Origin: Phycisphaeraceae bacterium
GTDB lineage: Bacteria; Planctomycetota; Phycisphaerae; Phycisphaerales; UBA1924
DNA: 64,000 bases
Assembly: GCA_019636495.1 (NCBI GenBank)
Contig: JAHBXL010000013.1
Coordinates: 62,001-126,000 of the forward strand
Reading direction: 5' to 3'
Below, piece after piece: positions 47,459-54,521 of this stretch (the stretch's first letter is position 1; each line of letters starts with the position of its first letter). The position numbers and the translations under genes were made by a program. The notes beneath the pieces are model-generated. The model was given only the letters and a program-made list of their open reading frames with translations, was not told the DNA's origin and did not search any database.

Positions 47459-47481
47459 TTCTGTATCTACAACTGTACAAT
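47459..47481. promoter_or_regulatory. Putative operator/promoter between Rrf2 and RIC-like genes
   Basis: TTCTGTATCTACAACTG contains the palindrome TGTATCTACA (47462-47471), followed by TACAAT (47476-47481), a -10-like hexamer reading toward the RIC-like gene. The -35 position is poor. The palindrome and its left flank recur at 51426-51449 upstream of the prepilin gene. Confidence 0.55.
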
Positions 47482-47527
47482 AATAGGTCCGCGCAGACCG
47501 CTTGTCCCCCATCCGAAGGAGCAGGCC

Positions 47528-48049
47528 ATGACCGAACTCAACGCCGATTGCACCATTGCCGGAATCGTCAGCATGGCGCCGCACGCCGAGGCCGTGCTCG
47601 CGGATCTCGGCATCGACAACTGCTGCGGGGCCCACGCCACGCTGCGCGAGCACTGCCTTCGCTTGCGTCTCAACCCCGACGCGGTGCTCGGACGGCTCGC
47701 ATCCTGTGTCACCGAAGGTCAGGCCCCGCTCCGCGGCGGCCACGTTCATTCCCTCCGCGCGGCGGCGCCGCGCCTGCTCGAACTGGCGCAACGCGTCGCC
47801 GCGGCACACACACACCGCGATGCCCGCCTGGGCGAACTGCTCGGCGTGATCGAGAGCCTGGCCGGCGCGAACGACGGCGGCGATGCCGCGGCAGGCCGCA
47901 CCGCGGCGCTCTTGGCCCGCGCCGGCGAACTGACCGACCACTTCCGCGTCCCGGCGCAGGCCTGCGGGTCGTGGACACAACTGGTGACACTGCTCGGACG
48001 CCTGCACGAGCAGGCTGCGAGCGCGACGGCGTGCGCGTCCCGCGCGTGA
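47528..48049 (+). CDS. RIC/ScdA-like Fe-S repair protein, short form
   Basis: A 173-residue protein. Residues 1-60 are a DUF542/ScdA_N domain with CTIAGIVSMAPHAEAVLADLG and the paired cysteines of IDNCCGAHATLREHC. RIC proteins (YtfE, ScdA) repair Fe-S clusters after NO or oxidative damage. Their second part is a hemerythrin-like di-iron domain. Here that part is short and altered: HVHSLRAAAPRLLELAQRV and ELTDHF are recognisable, but the HxxxE ligand end is replaced. AAGGAG at 47516-47521 lies six bases before ATG 47528. It opens the + strand nos-side genes and fits NO stress during denitrification. Confidence 0.75.
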   Translation: MTELNADCTIAGIVSMAPHAEAVLADLGIDNCCGAHATLREHCLRLRLNPDAVLGRLASCVTEGQAPLRGGHVHSLRAAAPRLLELAQRVAAAHTHRDARLGELLGVIESLAGANDGGDAAAGRTAALLARAGELTDHFRVPAQACGSWTQLVTLLGRLHEQAASATACASRA

Positions 48050-48095
48050 TCGGCTTTGCGTGTGGCGGCTGCGAATCCGAGAAGGAGTGCGCCCT

Positions 48096-49889
48096 GTGAA
48101 ACCCGTGACCACGGCTCACACGGCAGCCAGCGGCTCAGCGCGAACGGTTCGGCTTCCCGTGCTGGCAGATCCGGTCGGCTTGGGGCAGGCGCGGCTGCGT
48201 CGTCGCCGTCGTTTCCGCGCGGCGGTCCTTGCCGGCGTGTGGCTGCTGATGATCGCGCACGTCACGCACTGGGCCGTCACCGGACGCTCCGTCGCGCCGT
48301 TCGTGCTCTCGGACGCGATGAAGACGCTCGAACTCGGGCAGGTCAACCCGGGCTTCCTGCTGTTCGCCGCCGCGCTGCTTGTCACGCTGGTGTGCGGACG
48401 ATTCCTCTGCGGCTGGGCGTGCCACATGGGCGCATTGCAGGACCTGTGCGCGTGGATGCTGGGCAAGGCGGGCGTCCGCCCGCGGATGTTCCGAGCGCGG
48501 CTGCTTGGGTATGTGCCATTGTTCCTGGCGGTCTATATGTTCATCTGGCCCACGGCCAAGCGCGTGGCTCTGCTGCCCGCGCTCGAGCGGTTGTGGCCCG
48601 CCGGCGCGGCGTATCTGGGGCCCGTCCAGCCCTTCCCGGGCTGGAGCACCAAGTTCATGACCACGGAGTTGTGGTCGGGGCTTCCATCGGCCGCCGTGGC
48701 GATTCCCTTCCTGCTGCTGTGCGGTTTCGCGACCGTGTACTTCCTCGGCGCGCGGGGCCTGTGCCGTTATGGGTGCCCATATGGCGGTTTCTTCCTCCCG
48801 GTCGAGCAGATCGCGGTCGGCCGCGTCGTCGTCAATGCCGACCTGTGCGACGGGTGCGGGCGCTGCACCGCGGCATGCACGGCGGGCGTCCGCGTGCTGG
48901 AGGAGACCCGGGCCTACGGAATGGTGGTCGATCGGAACTGCATGCGCTCGCTCGACTGCGTCGCGGCGTGCCCGCAGGAAGCGTTGCGGCTCGGTGTGGC
49001 GCGCCCCGCGATCATGAAGAACGCAAGCGCAGGCGCCGACCTCCCGCCGAAGGTGCGCTACGACCTGAGCACCCGCGCCGAACTGGCCATCCTGGCCGTG
49101 TTCGTGCTCGGCCTCGCCGCGACGCGCGGGCTCTACGGCGTCATCCCGCTGCTGATGAGCGTGACCATCTCGGTGCTCTCGGCGTTCGTGCTGTGGCGCG
49201 CGTGGACGCTGCCCACAACGCGCGATGCACGCTTCGTCGGCGTGGAGTTGAAGCGCGCAGGACGATGGCGACCCGGGGGCATTGCGTTTGTCGCGCTCGC
49301 CGCGGCGGTCGGCGTGCTGTTGGCGCACAGCGCCGCGGTGCGCAGCGCGCAATGTTGGGGGGGCGTGCTCGATGGCCGCGTGTCCACCACGCGCGAACAG
49401 GCCTTCGGCGTGGACCCATCGGGCGTGCGCGACGAGGACCGCGCAACCGCGAGGAGGGCGCTCTGGTGGTACACGGTCGCCGCTCCGGTGGGCGCGGGCG
49501 GGGTCGCCCTGCTGCCGACGCCCCAGACCGAGCCGAGGATGGCCTGGCTGGCGCTGGTCGCCGGCGAATACCGGCGGGCCGAGCAACTGTTGCGATGCGC
49601 CGCGGGTCGCTTTCCCGACAACGACACGCTGACGGGCGAACTGGCCCGCGTCATCCTGCTCCGCGACGACGTGCGCTCCGCTCTCGAAACCCTGCGAGCC
49701 GCGTGCGCCGACAATCGGCCGCGCGGCGAGTCGCGCCGATTGCTCGGGTGGCTGCTGCTCAATACTGGCGACCCCGCCGGCGCGGCGGCGCAGTTCGAGC
49801 GGGTCATGCGCGACGGGGGGAACGACCCCCAGACCCTGGAGTTGCTGCACATCGCGCAAGAAATGGCCGCCGAGAGCGCGAGAAAATAG
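48096..49889 (+). CDS. NapH/NosR-like membrane polyferredoxin fused to TPRs
   Basis: A 597-residue inner-membrane protein. Helices near 42-60, 85-100 and 140-235 carry the family cysteine motifs CGRFLCGWACHMG and CRYGCPYGG. A ferredoxin domain follows with CDGCGRCTAACT (about 251-262). The second cluster reads CMRSLDCVAACP (about 283-294), with Ser in place of the usual second Cys. More helices come next, then a soluble TPR-like end (about 470-590). There is no N-terminal FMN-binding domain, unlike NosR. It probably passes electrons from quinols toward NosZ or a cytochrome. GTG 48096 is set by AAGGAG (48082-48087), eight bases before it. Confidence 0.82.
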   Translation: MKPVTTAHTAASGSARTVRLPVLADPVGLGQARLRRRRRFRAAVLAGVWLLMIAHVTHWAVTGRSVAPFVLSDAMKTLELGQVNPGFLLFAAALLVTLVCGRFLCGWACHMGALQDLCAWMLGKAGVRPRMFRARLLGYVPLFLAVYMFIWPTAKRVALLPALERLWPAGAAYLGPVQPFPGWSTKFMTTELWSGLPSAAVAIPFLLLCGFATVYFLGARGLCRYGCPYGGFFLPVEQIAVGRVVVNADLCDGCGRCTAACTAGVRVLEETRAYGMVVDRNCMRSLDCVAACPQEALRLGVARPAIMKNASAGADLPPKVRYDLSTRAELAILAVFVLGLAATRGLYGVIPLLMSVTISVLSAFVLWRAWTLPTTRDARFVGVELKRAGRWRPGGIAFVALAAAVGVLLAHSAAVRSAQCWGGVLDGRVSTTREQAFGVDPSGVRDEDRATARRALWWYTVAAPVGAGGVALLPTPQTEPRMAWLALVAGEYRRAEQLLRCAAGRFPDNDTLTGELARVILLRDDVRSALETLRAACADNRPRGESRRLLGWLLLNTGDPAGAAAQFERVMRDGGNDPQTLELLHIAQEMAAESARK

Positions 49890-49891
49890 AA

Positions 49892-49926
49892 GCGGGCACG
49901 CTGCTCCGGTGGGGCAGCGCGCCCGC
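49892..49926. terminator. Hairpin between polyferredoxin and dockerin genes
   Basis: GCGGGC-A-CGCTGC (49892-49904) pairs with GCAGCG-C-GCCCGC (49914-49926), a 12-bp stem with one A/C mismatch and a 9-base loop. It sits between convergent stops at 49889 and 49949. No T-run, so activity is unsure. Confidence 0.45.
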
Positions 49927-49948
49927 GCATCGGCGGCTGACGGCTGCC

Positions 49949-50674
49949 CTAGGCGCAGCCGCCGAACCACAACGTGAGGAACTGGAAGATGTCGGCCACA
50001 TCGTTGCCGGGCGAACCGCTCAAGTCGGCCCGTGAGTCCCCGGCGAACCACGCCTCGAGGAAAGCGAAGATGTCACCCACGGCGATGTCCCCCGAGCCGT
50101 CGAAATCCGCCGCGCAAGGGAGCCCGGTGGTCCAGTCGAGTCGTACCTCCGCTGCGCCGAAGTCGGTCCATGGCAGCCCGGGACCGTCGCCGAAGTAGAT
50201 GCGATACCGTGCCTGGTAGCGGCCCTGCGTTGTCGTGGAGTACCAGTTGTGGGCCATGAGGCCGTTCCACTGGATCGCGGGCCCGGTGTCCGCGGTGCCG
50301 AAGATCGGTGCGTAGGGAGTGGCCGACATCCGCGCGGCATAGACATTCAGCCCGGGCGTCGCATCCAGCGACTCGATCCACAGGCTCGCACCTTCCGGCG
50401 CGGTCCAGGTGCCCATGATCATCCATCCGTACTGCCCGTTGTACATCGTCTCGTTCAGCACGTCCGCCGGCGGGTCGTACTGCACGCCCGGGTACGCACG
50501 CAGAACCAATGCCGCGGCCGAAGATTTGTGGACCGACAGTGTCGAGCCGTCGAAGCCCACTTCCAGATGCACCATCGGGCCGCCGAGCGTCGGCTGATTC
50601 GCCGACGCGGCGGAGTGGAGGCCCAGCATCGCGGCGGCGGCGACGATGGCTGCGAGTTGGTTCGTGCGAATCAT
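49949..50674 (-). CDS. Exported GC-type dockerin protein
   Basis: A 241-residue exported protein. The signal peptide ends near AASA|NQP. A beta-rich domain of about 150 residues (WIESLDATPGLNVYAARMS, YQARYRIYFGDGPGLPW) is followed by two dockerin-like calcium motifs with flanking cysteines: CAADFDGSGDIAVGDIFAFL and DLSGSPGNDVADIFQFL..WFGGC. AAGGAGG lies seven bases before ATG 50674. The tail probably fixes the protein to the cell surface or marks it for export in this group. It shares a promoter side with the prepilin gene upstream. Confidence 0.78.
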   Translation of the reverse strand: MIRTNQLAAIVAAAAMLGLHSAASANQPTLGGPMVHLEVGFDGSTLSVHKSSAAALVLRAYPGVQYDPPADVLNETMYNGQYGWMIMGTWTAPEGASLWIESLDATPGLNVYAARMSATPYAPIFGTADTGPAIQWNGLMAHNWYSTTTQGRYQARYRIYFGDGPGLPWTDFGAAEVRLDWTTGLPCAADFDGSGDIAVGDIFAFLEAWFAGDSRADLSGSPGNDVADIFQFLTLWFGGCA

Positions 50675-50711
50675 GGTCTGTCCTCCTTGTGTTCGTTGAG
50701 GTATCGGGCCG

Positions 50712-51398
50712 TCAGCGAGCCGTGACGGGGTTCCAGTTGTCCACGTCAAGGCCGATGTCAAATGTCTTGCGCAGGTGCGCGGTGCCGACCTGTCCGTCGA
50801 GGAACGCATACCCCGAGCCGCCGGCACGCGCGTGCCGCGCCGGTTCGATCTCGGGCGGAGCGCTGAACTGCCGCCAGAAGTGCGCCATCGCGTGGTCGGC
50901 GTTGGTCGCGCCGAGCAACTCGCCGAAGAGCACGGTGCGACAGGGGCGCGGTGTCTGGTCGATGCGGCGCCACCCGTTGCGCGAGCCCGGCTCCAGTTCC
51001 TGCGGGCCCAGTTCGAAGTACACGTTGTACGCGTAGGTTTGCCCGAACTCGCGACGGTCCAGCGGGCACCGGTAATGCGTGGCCTGCGCCAAGGCGAGTT
51101 GGCCGTTGTCGAACTCAGTGCCCAGCACGGGCAGGTATGCCGCGGTCCATCCAGTAACCCCCGCCGAAAAGGCCGAGTGCGAACTGCGGGGCATCTGGTC
51201 CTTCCAGTCCGCGGCATAGAGGAACGTCACCTGCCCCAGCGTGCGGAGCCGGACGAGGCAGAGGGTGGCGCGGGCGCTGTTCCGAGCCCCGGCCAGGGCG
51301 GGCAGGGTCAGGCCGACAAGCAGGGCGACGATCCCGATGACCGCGAGGGTCTCGACGAGCGTGAATCCGCCGGGGCGGTTGGGAGGTGTGCGGTCCAT
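50712..51398 (-). CDS. Prepilin-like protein with type II secretion/pilin N terminus
   Basis: A 228-residue protein. The start GGFTLVETLAVIGIVALLVG is a type IV prepilin signal with Glu at position +5, cut by a prepilin peptidase. A C-terminal motif, HARAGGSGYAFLDGQVGTAH, resembles the H-X9-DG box of planctomycete DUF1559 proteins. These are abundant pseudopilins of unknown function. The gene precedes the dockerin protein on the minus strand (37 bases apart) and is divergent from the five-haem cytochrome, so it shares that control region. Confidence 0.85.
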   Translation of the reverse strand: MDRTPPNRPGGFTLVETLAVIGIVALLVGLTLPALAGARNSARATLCLVRLRTLGQVTFLYAADWKDQMPRSSHSAFSAGVTGWTAAYLPVLGTEFDNGQLALAQATHYRCPLDRREFGQTYAYNVYFELGPQELEPGSRNGWRRIDQTPRPCRTVLFGELLGATNADHAMAHFWRQFSAPPEIEPARHARAGGSGYAFLDGQVGTAHLRKTFDIGLDVDNWNPVTAR

Positions 51399-51424
51399 GG
51401 CGACTCCATCGGCTAAAGACAGAG

Positions 51425-51449
51425 TTGTAGATACACATATACAGAATAT
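51425..51449. promoter_or_regulatory. Putative operator between prepilin and cytochrome genes
   Basis: TTGTAGATACACATATACAG contains the palindrome TGTAGATACA (51426-51435), the same as the TGTATCTACA near 47462 read from the other strand. On the minus strand both sites share TTCTGTAT ahead of the palindrome. It lies 28 bases upstream of the prepilin start. Confidence 0.55.
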
Positions 51450-51495
51450 GGCCGCGCGCGGCGTTCGTCAAGGCCCCTTCCCTCGGAAGTTGTGC

Positions 51496-51523
51496 TTGAC
51501 AGGGGCCGATGCCGATGTAGACT
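51496..51523 (+). promoter_or_regulatory. Promoter of the five-haem cytochrome gene
   Basis: TTGACA (51496-51501) and TAGACT (51518-51523) are 16 bases apart. The conserved 26-bp block starts two bases after the -10, which places a bound regulator on the transcription start. Confidence 0.55.
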
Positions 51524-51524
51524 G

Positions 51525-51550
51525 GATATCAGGATACAAAACTCCAGAAC
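51525..51550 (+). promoter_or_regulatory. Conserved 26-bp block, copy 1
   Basis: GATATCAGGATAC followed by AAAACTCCAGAAC. Compared with 53500-53525 only three bases differ, all transitions. The core ATATC-2-GATAC is a near inverted repeat. It ends 12 bases before ATG 51563; AAGGAG follows at 51551. Confidence 0.65.
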
Positions 51551-51562
51551 AAGGAGCGGCCC

Positions 51563-53401
51563 ATGCGGTTCATCGCGCGACACAGGTACTGGTTCATGGG
51601 CACGGGCTTCGCCCTCGGCGTGCTGACCGTGGCCACGGTCGTCTACGCCACGATCATCACGCTGACTTTGGAGGACATGCATCTGCGCGGCACGCAGATG
51701 GGCGCGGTCGGCGCAAACGTGATCTTCCACTCCGACTCGTGTCTGGACTGCCACACTTCTTGGGACGCCCAGGAGCCCAGCCTGTTCTCGGAGTGGGAGG
51801 GGAGCCTGATGGCCAACGCCGGACGCGACCCGCTGTTCTTTGCGCAGATGGCGCTGGCCAACCAGGACGTCGAGAACGTCGGGTACTACTGCATGCGATG
51901 CCACGTGCCGATGACGTTCGTCACCGGACACGCCATGCCGGCCGACGGTTCGGCCCTGGACCAGACCGATATCGACGGGGTCAACTGCCACTTCTGCCAC
52001 GCGATGGCCGACCCGGTGTACCAGGCCGGCGTCAGCCCGCCGGAGGACGAGGCGATCCTGAACGCGCTGCCCGGCGGACCGCCGCAGTACTACGCCAACT
52101 CGCAGTTCGTGCTCGACCCCGATGGCACCCGCCGCGGCACGCGCGCCGACAGCGCCGCCCTGCACTGGCGCATCGAGTCCCCGTTCCACACGCGCGGCGA
52201 GTTCTGCATGACCTGCCACGAGGTCGGCAACATCGCCGTCTCGCGCCAGGCCGATGGCACGTTCCGCTACAACGCGCTCAACCAGCGCGTGCCCGATGAG
52301 AACCCCCACACCCAGTTCCCGCTGGAGCGCACCGGCTCGGAATGGAAACTCTCGGCCTTCGCCAACGGCGGCGTCGATATGGGCGGGCGCTTCGGCGGAA
52401 CCCGCGGCCCGGTTGTCAGCACCTGTCAGGATTGCCACATGCCGGGGGCCGCTGACCAGGCCTGTTTCTTCGGGCCCACGCGGCCCGATCGCGCCGGGCA
52501 CCAGTTCGCCGGCGCCTCGGCGCAGGTGCTGGACCTGATCATCGAGCAGCGGCGGCGCGACAACGGCGAGGAGGGGCTGGCGCCGCTGCACGCCGGGCGG
52601 GCCGCAGCGGTGTCGATGCTGCAGCGCGCTGCGACGCTCGAACTCGCCGCGGACGCGGCCAGTCTCGACGTGCGCGTCATCAACGAGAGCGGGCACAAAC
52701 TGCCCACGGGGCACATCGAGGGTCGGCGCGTGTGGGTGAACGTGCGCTTCCTCGATGCGCACGGGCGGATCGTTCGTGAGCACGGCCGATACGACGAGGC
52801 CGAGGCGCTGCTCGACGAGTCGACCACGACCGTCTACGAGATGCACCTGGGCCTGAGCCTCTATGCCTCGCAGGTCACCGGCCTGCCGGCGGGCCAGACG
52901 ATGCGCATGTCGCTGGCGGACACCATCGTGAAGGACAACCGCATCCCGCCGCGCGGCTTCAATAACGCGGCATTCGAGGCGGCGGGCGCGCCGGTCGTGG
53001 CGCACCAGTATGCCGATGGCCAGTACTGGGACGATCTGGAGTTCGCGCTCCCGGGTCGTGCGCGCCGCGCCGAGGTGGCCGTCTACTACCAACAGACGCC
53101 GCGAGGCTACATCGAGCACCTGCGCGACCACAACCATACCGATCACTGGGGCGACACGCTCTTCGACCTGTGGCAGGCCACGGGCCGCGGCGCGCCGATC
53201 CGGATGACCAGCGCATCGATCGAACTCAACGGCTGCAACGCCGACTACAACGGCAGCGGCGCGGCGGACGTGCCGGACATCTTCGAGTTCCTCGGCCTGT
53301 GGTTCGCCGGCAACGCCGCGGCGGACTTCGACGGCAATGGGCAGGTCCAGGTCGCCGACATCTTCGCGTTCCTGAACGCCTGGTTCGCAGGGTGCGTGTA
53401 A
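51563..53401 (+). CDS. Five-haem cytochrome c with GC-type dockerin tail
   Basis: A 612-residue protein. An N-terminal helix (about 9-33) serves as a membrane anchor or signal. Five CXXCH haem sites follow: CLDCH (60-64), CMRCH, CHFCH, CMTCH and CQDCH. The layout resembles the tetra/penta-haem proteins of the NapC/nitrite-reductase superfamily only loosely. The C-terminal part is beta-rich, and the last 60 residues hold two dockerin-like motifs (CNADYNGSGAADVPDIFEFL and DFDGNGQVQVADIFAFL..WFAGC). A haem protein with this tail is unusual and suggests a place on the outer surface. AAGGAG lies six bases before the ATG. It begins a run of genes leading to nosZ. Confidence 0.8.
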   Translation: MRFIARHRYWFMGTGFALGVLTVATVVYATIITLTLEDMHLRGTQMGAVGANVIFHSDSCLDCHTSWDAQEPSLFSEWEGSLMANAGRDPLFFAQMALANQDVENVGYYCMRCHVPMTFVTGHAMPADGSALDQTDIDGVNCHFCHAMADPVYQAGVSPPEDEAILNALPGGPPQYYANSQFVLDPDGTRRGTRADSAALHWRIESPFHTRGEFCMTCHEVGNIAVSRQADGTFRYNALNQRVPDENPHTQFPLERTGSEWKLSAFANGGVDMGGRFGGTRGPVVSTCQDCHMPGAADQACFFGPTRPDRAGHQFAGASAQVLDLIIEQRRRDNGEEGLAPLHAGRAAAVSMLQRAATLELAADAASLDVRVINESGHKLPTGHIEGRRVWVNVRFLDAHGRIVREHGRYDEAEALLDESTTTVYEMHLGLSLYASQVTGLPAGQTMRMSLADTIVKDNRIPPRGFNNAAFEAAGAPVVAHQYADGQYWDDLEFALPGRARRAEVAVYYQQTPRGYIEHLRDHNHTDHWGDTLFDLWQATGRGAPIRMTSASIELNGCNADYNGSGAADVPDIFEFLGLWFAGNAAADFDGNGQVQVADIFAFLNAWFAGCV

Positions 53402-53499
53402 GGGCAAAGTTCGGAACCCGTGCCGGCGGGGCGGTCGGCCCGGCCACGTCATGTTCTCAGAATTTCCATGATGAGTGCTTGACTTGCCGTCTTGTAGTC

Positions 53500-53525
53500 G
53501 ATATCAAGATATAAAACTCTAGAAC
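53500..53525 (+). promoter_or_regulatory. Conserved 26-bp block, copy 2
   Basis: GATATCAAGATAT followed by AAAACTCTAGAAC. ATATC-AA-GATAT is a perfect inverted repeat. A TTGACT at 53479-53484 lies upstream. The block ends 35 bases before ATG 53561. Confidence 0.65.
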
Positions 53526-53560
53526 TCTCGAAAAGGGCCGCGCCCCGGAGCCAGCCAGCC

Positions 53561-54454
53561 ATGAACGCGACACCCAGCACCCCGATCCCCTCACCCTCGC
53601 GGGAGCGCTTCGCCCTCGCCGTCGCCGCGGCCGTCAGCCTCGCCTCTCTTGCCGGGATGGGCGCACTGGGCATCGCCGTGGGCTGGAGCCAGCGGCAGAT
53701 CGCGGTGGACTTTGCGAACGTGCAGCCGGTGGCGTGGCTTGACAGCGGAGCGGTGTCGCGCGGGCGCGAGGCCTTCGCAACCACGTGCACCGCGTGTCAC
53801 AACGAGGACGGCAAGGGCCGACCGGGCCTCGGGCGAGACCTGACCAACAGCGCGTTCGTCCGTGCCGCGACCGATGACCGCCTGGCGCGCATGATCGCCG
53901 ATGGCCGCGCCGCCGACGACCCGCTGAACATCACGAAGGTCGCCATGCCGCCGCGCGGCGGCAACGACACACTCTCGGAAGCGGATCTGCGCGACGTGGT
54001 GATGTTCGTGCGGGCGCTGCAGGAGCCGGCGCGCGTCGCGCGCGGGGTATCGCTTGTCGCCCGCCCCGCCGCGCCGACCGAGGCCGAGATTGCGGCCGCG
54101 GCGGAAATGGCCTTGGCCGCGGCGGGCGGCGATGAGGAACTGGCCGAGTACATCGCCAGCGGCACGAAGTTGTACGCGAGCAGTTGCATCGCATGCCACG
54201 GTGCGGCGGGCGTGGGCATGAAGGGCAACGGCAAGGCGCTGGTGAACAACGAGTTCATCCAGGGGCTGGACGATGACGGCCTGCTCGCGTTCATCAAGCG
54301 AGGGCGCGACCCGAGCGACCCCAGGAACACGACGGGCGTGGGCATGCCGTCCAAGGGCGGCAACCCGGCGCTGTCCGACGACGACATTCTCGACATCGTC
54401 TGCTATCTGCGCACGCTCCAACCCGACAAGCCCGTCGCCACAACAGGAAAGTGA
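53561..54454 (+). CDS. Dihaem cytochrome c
   Basis: A 297-residue membrane-anchored or exported protein. A helix at about 20-42 is followed by two class-I cytochrome c domains with haem sites CTACH (near 73) and CIACH (near 210). Methionine ligands are probably in VAMPPRGGNDTL and GVGMPSKGGNPAL. It likely carries electrons between the quinol-linked complex and NosZ. It lies 67 bases before nosZ on the same strand. Clade II nos clusters often carry such cytochromes next to nosZ. Confidence 0.87.
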   Translation: MNATPSTPIPSPSRERFALAVAAAVSLASLAGMGALGIAVGWSQRQIAVDFANVQPVAWLDSGAVSRGREAFATTCTACHNEDGKGRPGLGRDLTNSAFVRAATDDRLARMIADGRAADDPLNITKVAMPPRGGNDTLSEADLRDVVMFVRALQEPARVARGVSLVARPAAPTEAEIAAAAEMALAAAGGDEELAEYIASGTKLYASSCIACHGAAGVGMKGNGKALVNNEFIQGLDDDGLLAFIKRGRDPSDPRNTTGVGMPSKGGNPALSDDDILDIVCYLRTLQPDKPVATTGK

Positions 54455-54521
54455 CCGCACGGCGGCGCCCGGTCCGTGCCCGCGTGGGCGCGGCGGCGGG
54501 GCCGCGAAAGGGAGAACGACC

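Noticed and set aside
53479..53525. FNR/DNR box (TTGAT-N4-ATCAA) before the dihaem cytochrome
   Set aside because: A TTG and an ATCAA are present, but the spacing is two bases too long and the other copy of the block lacks the TTG.
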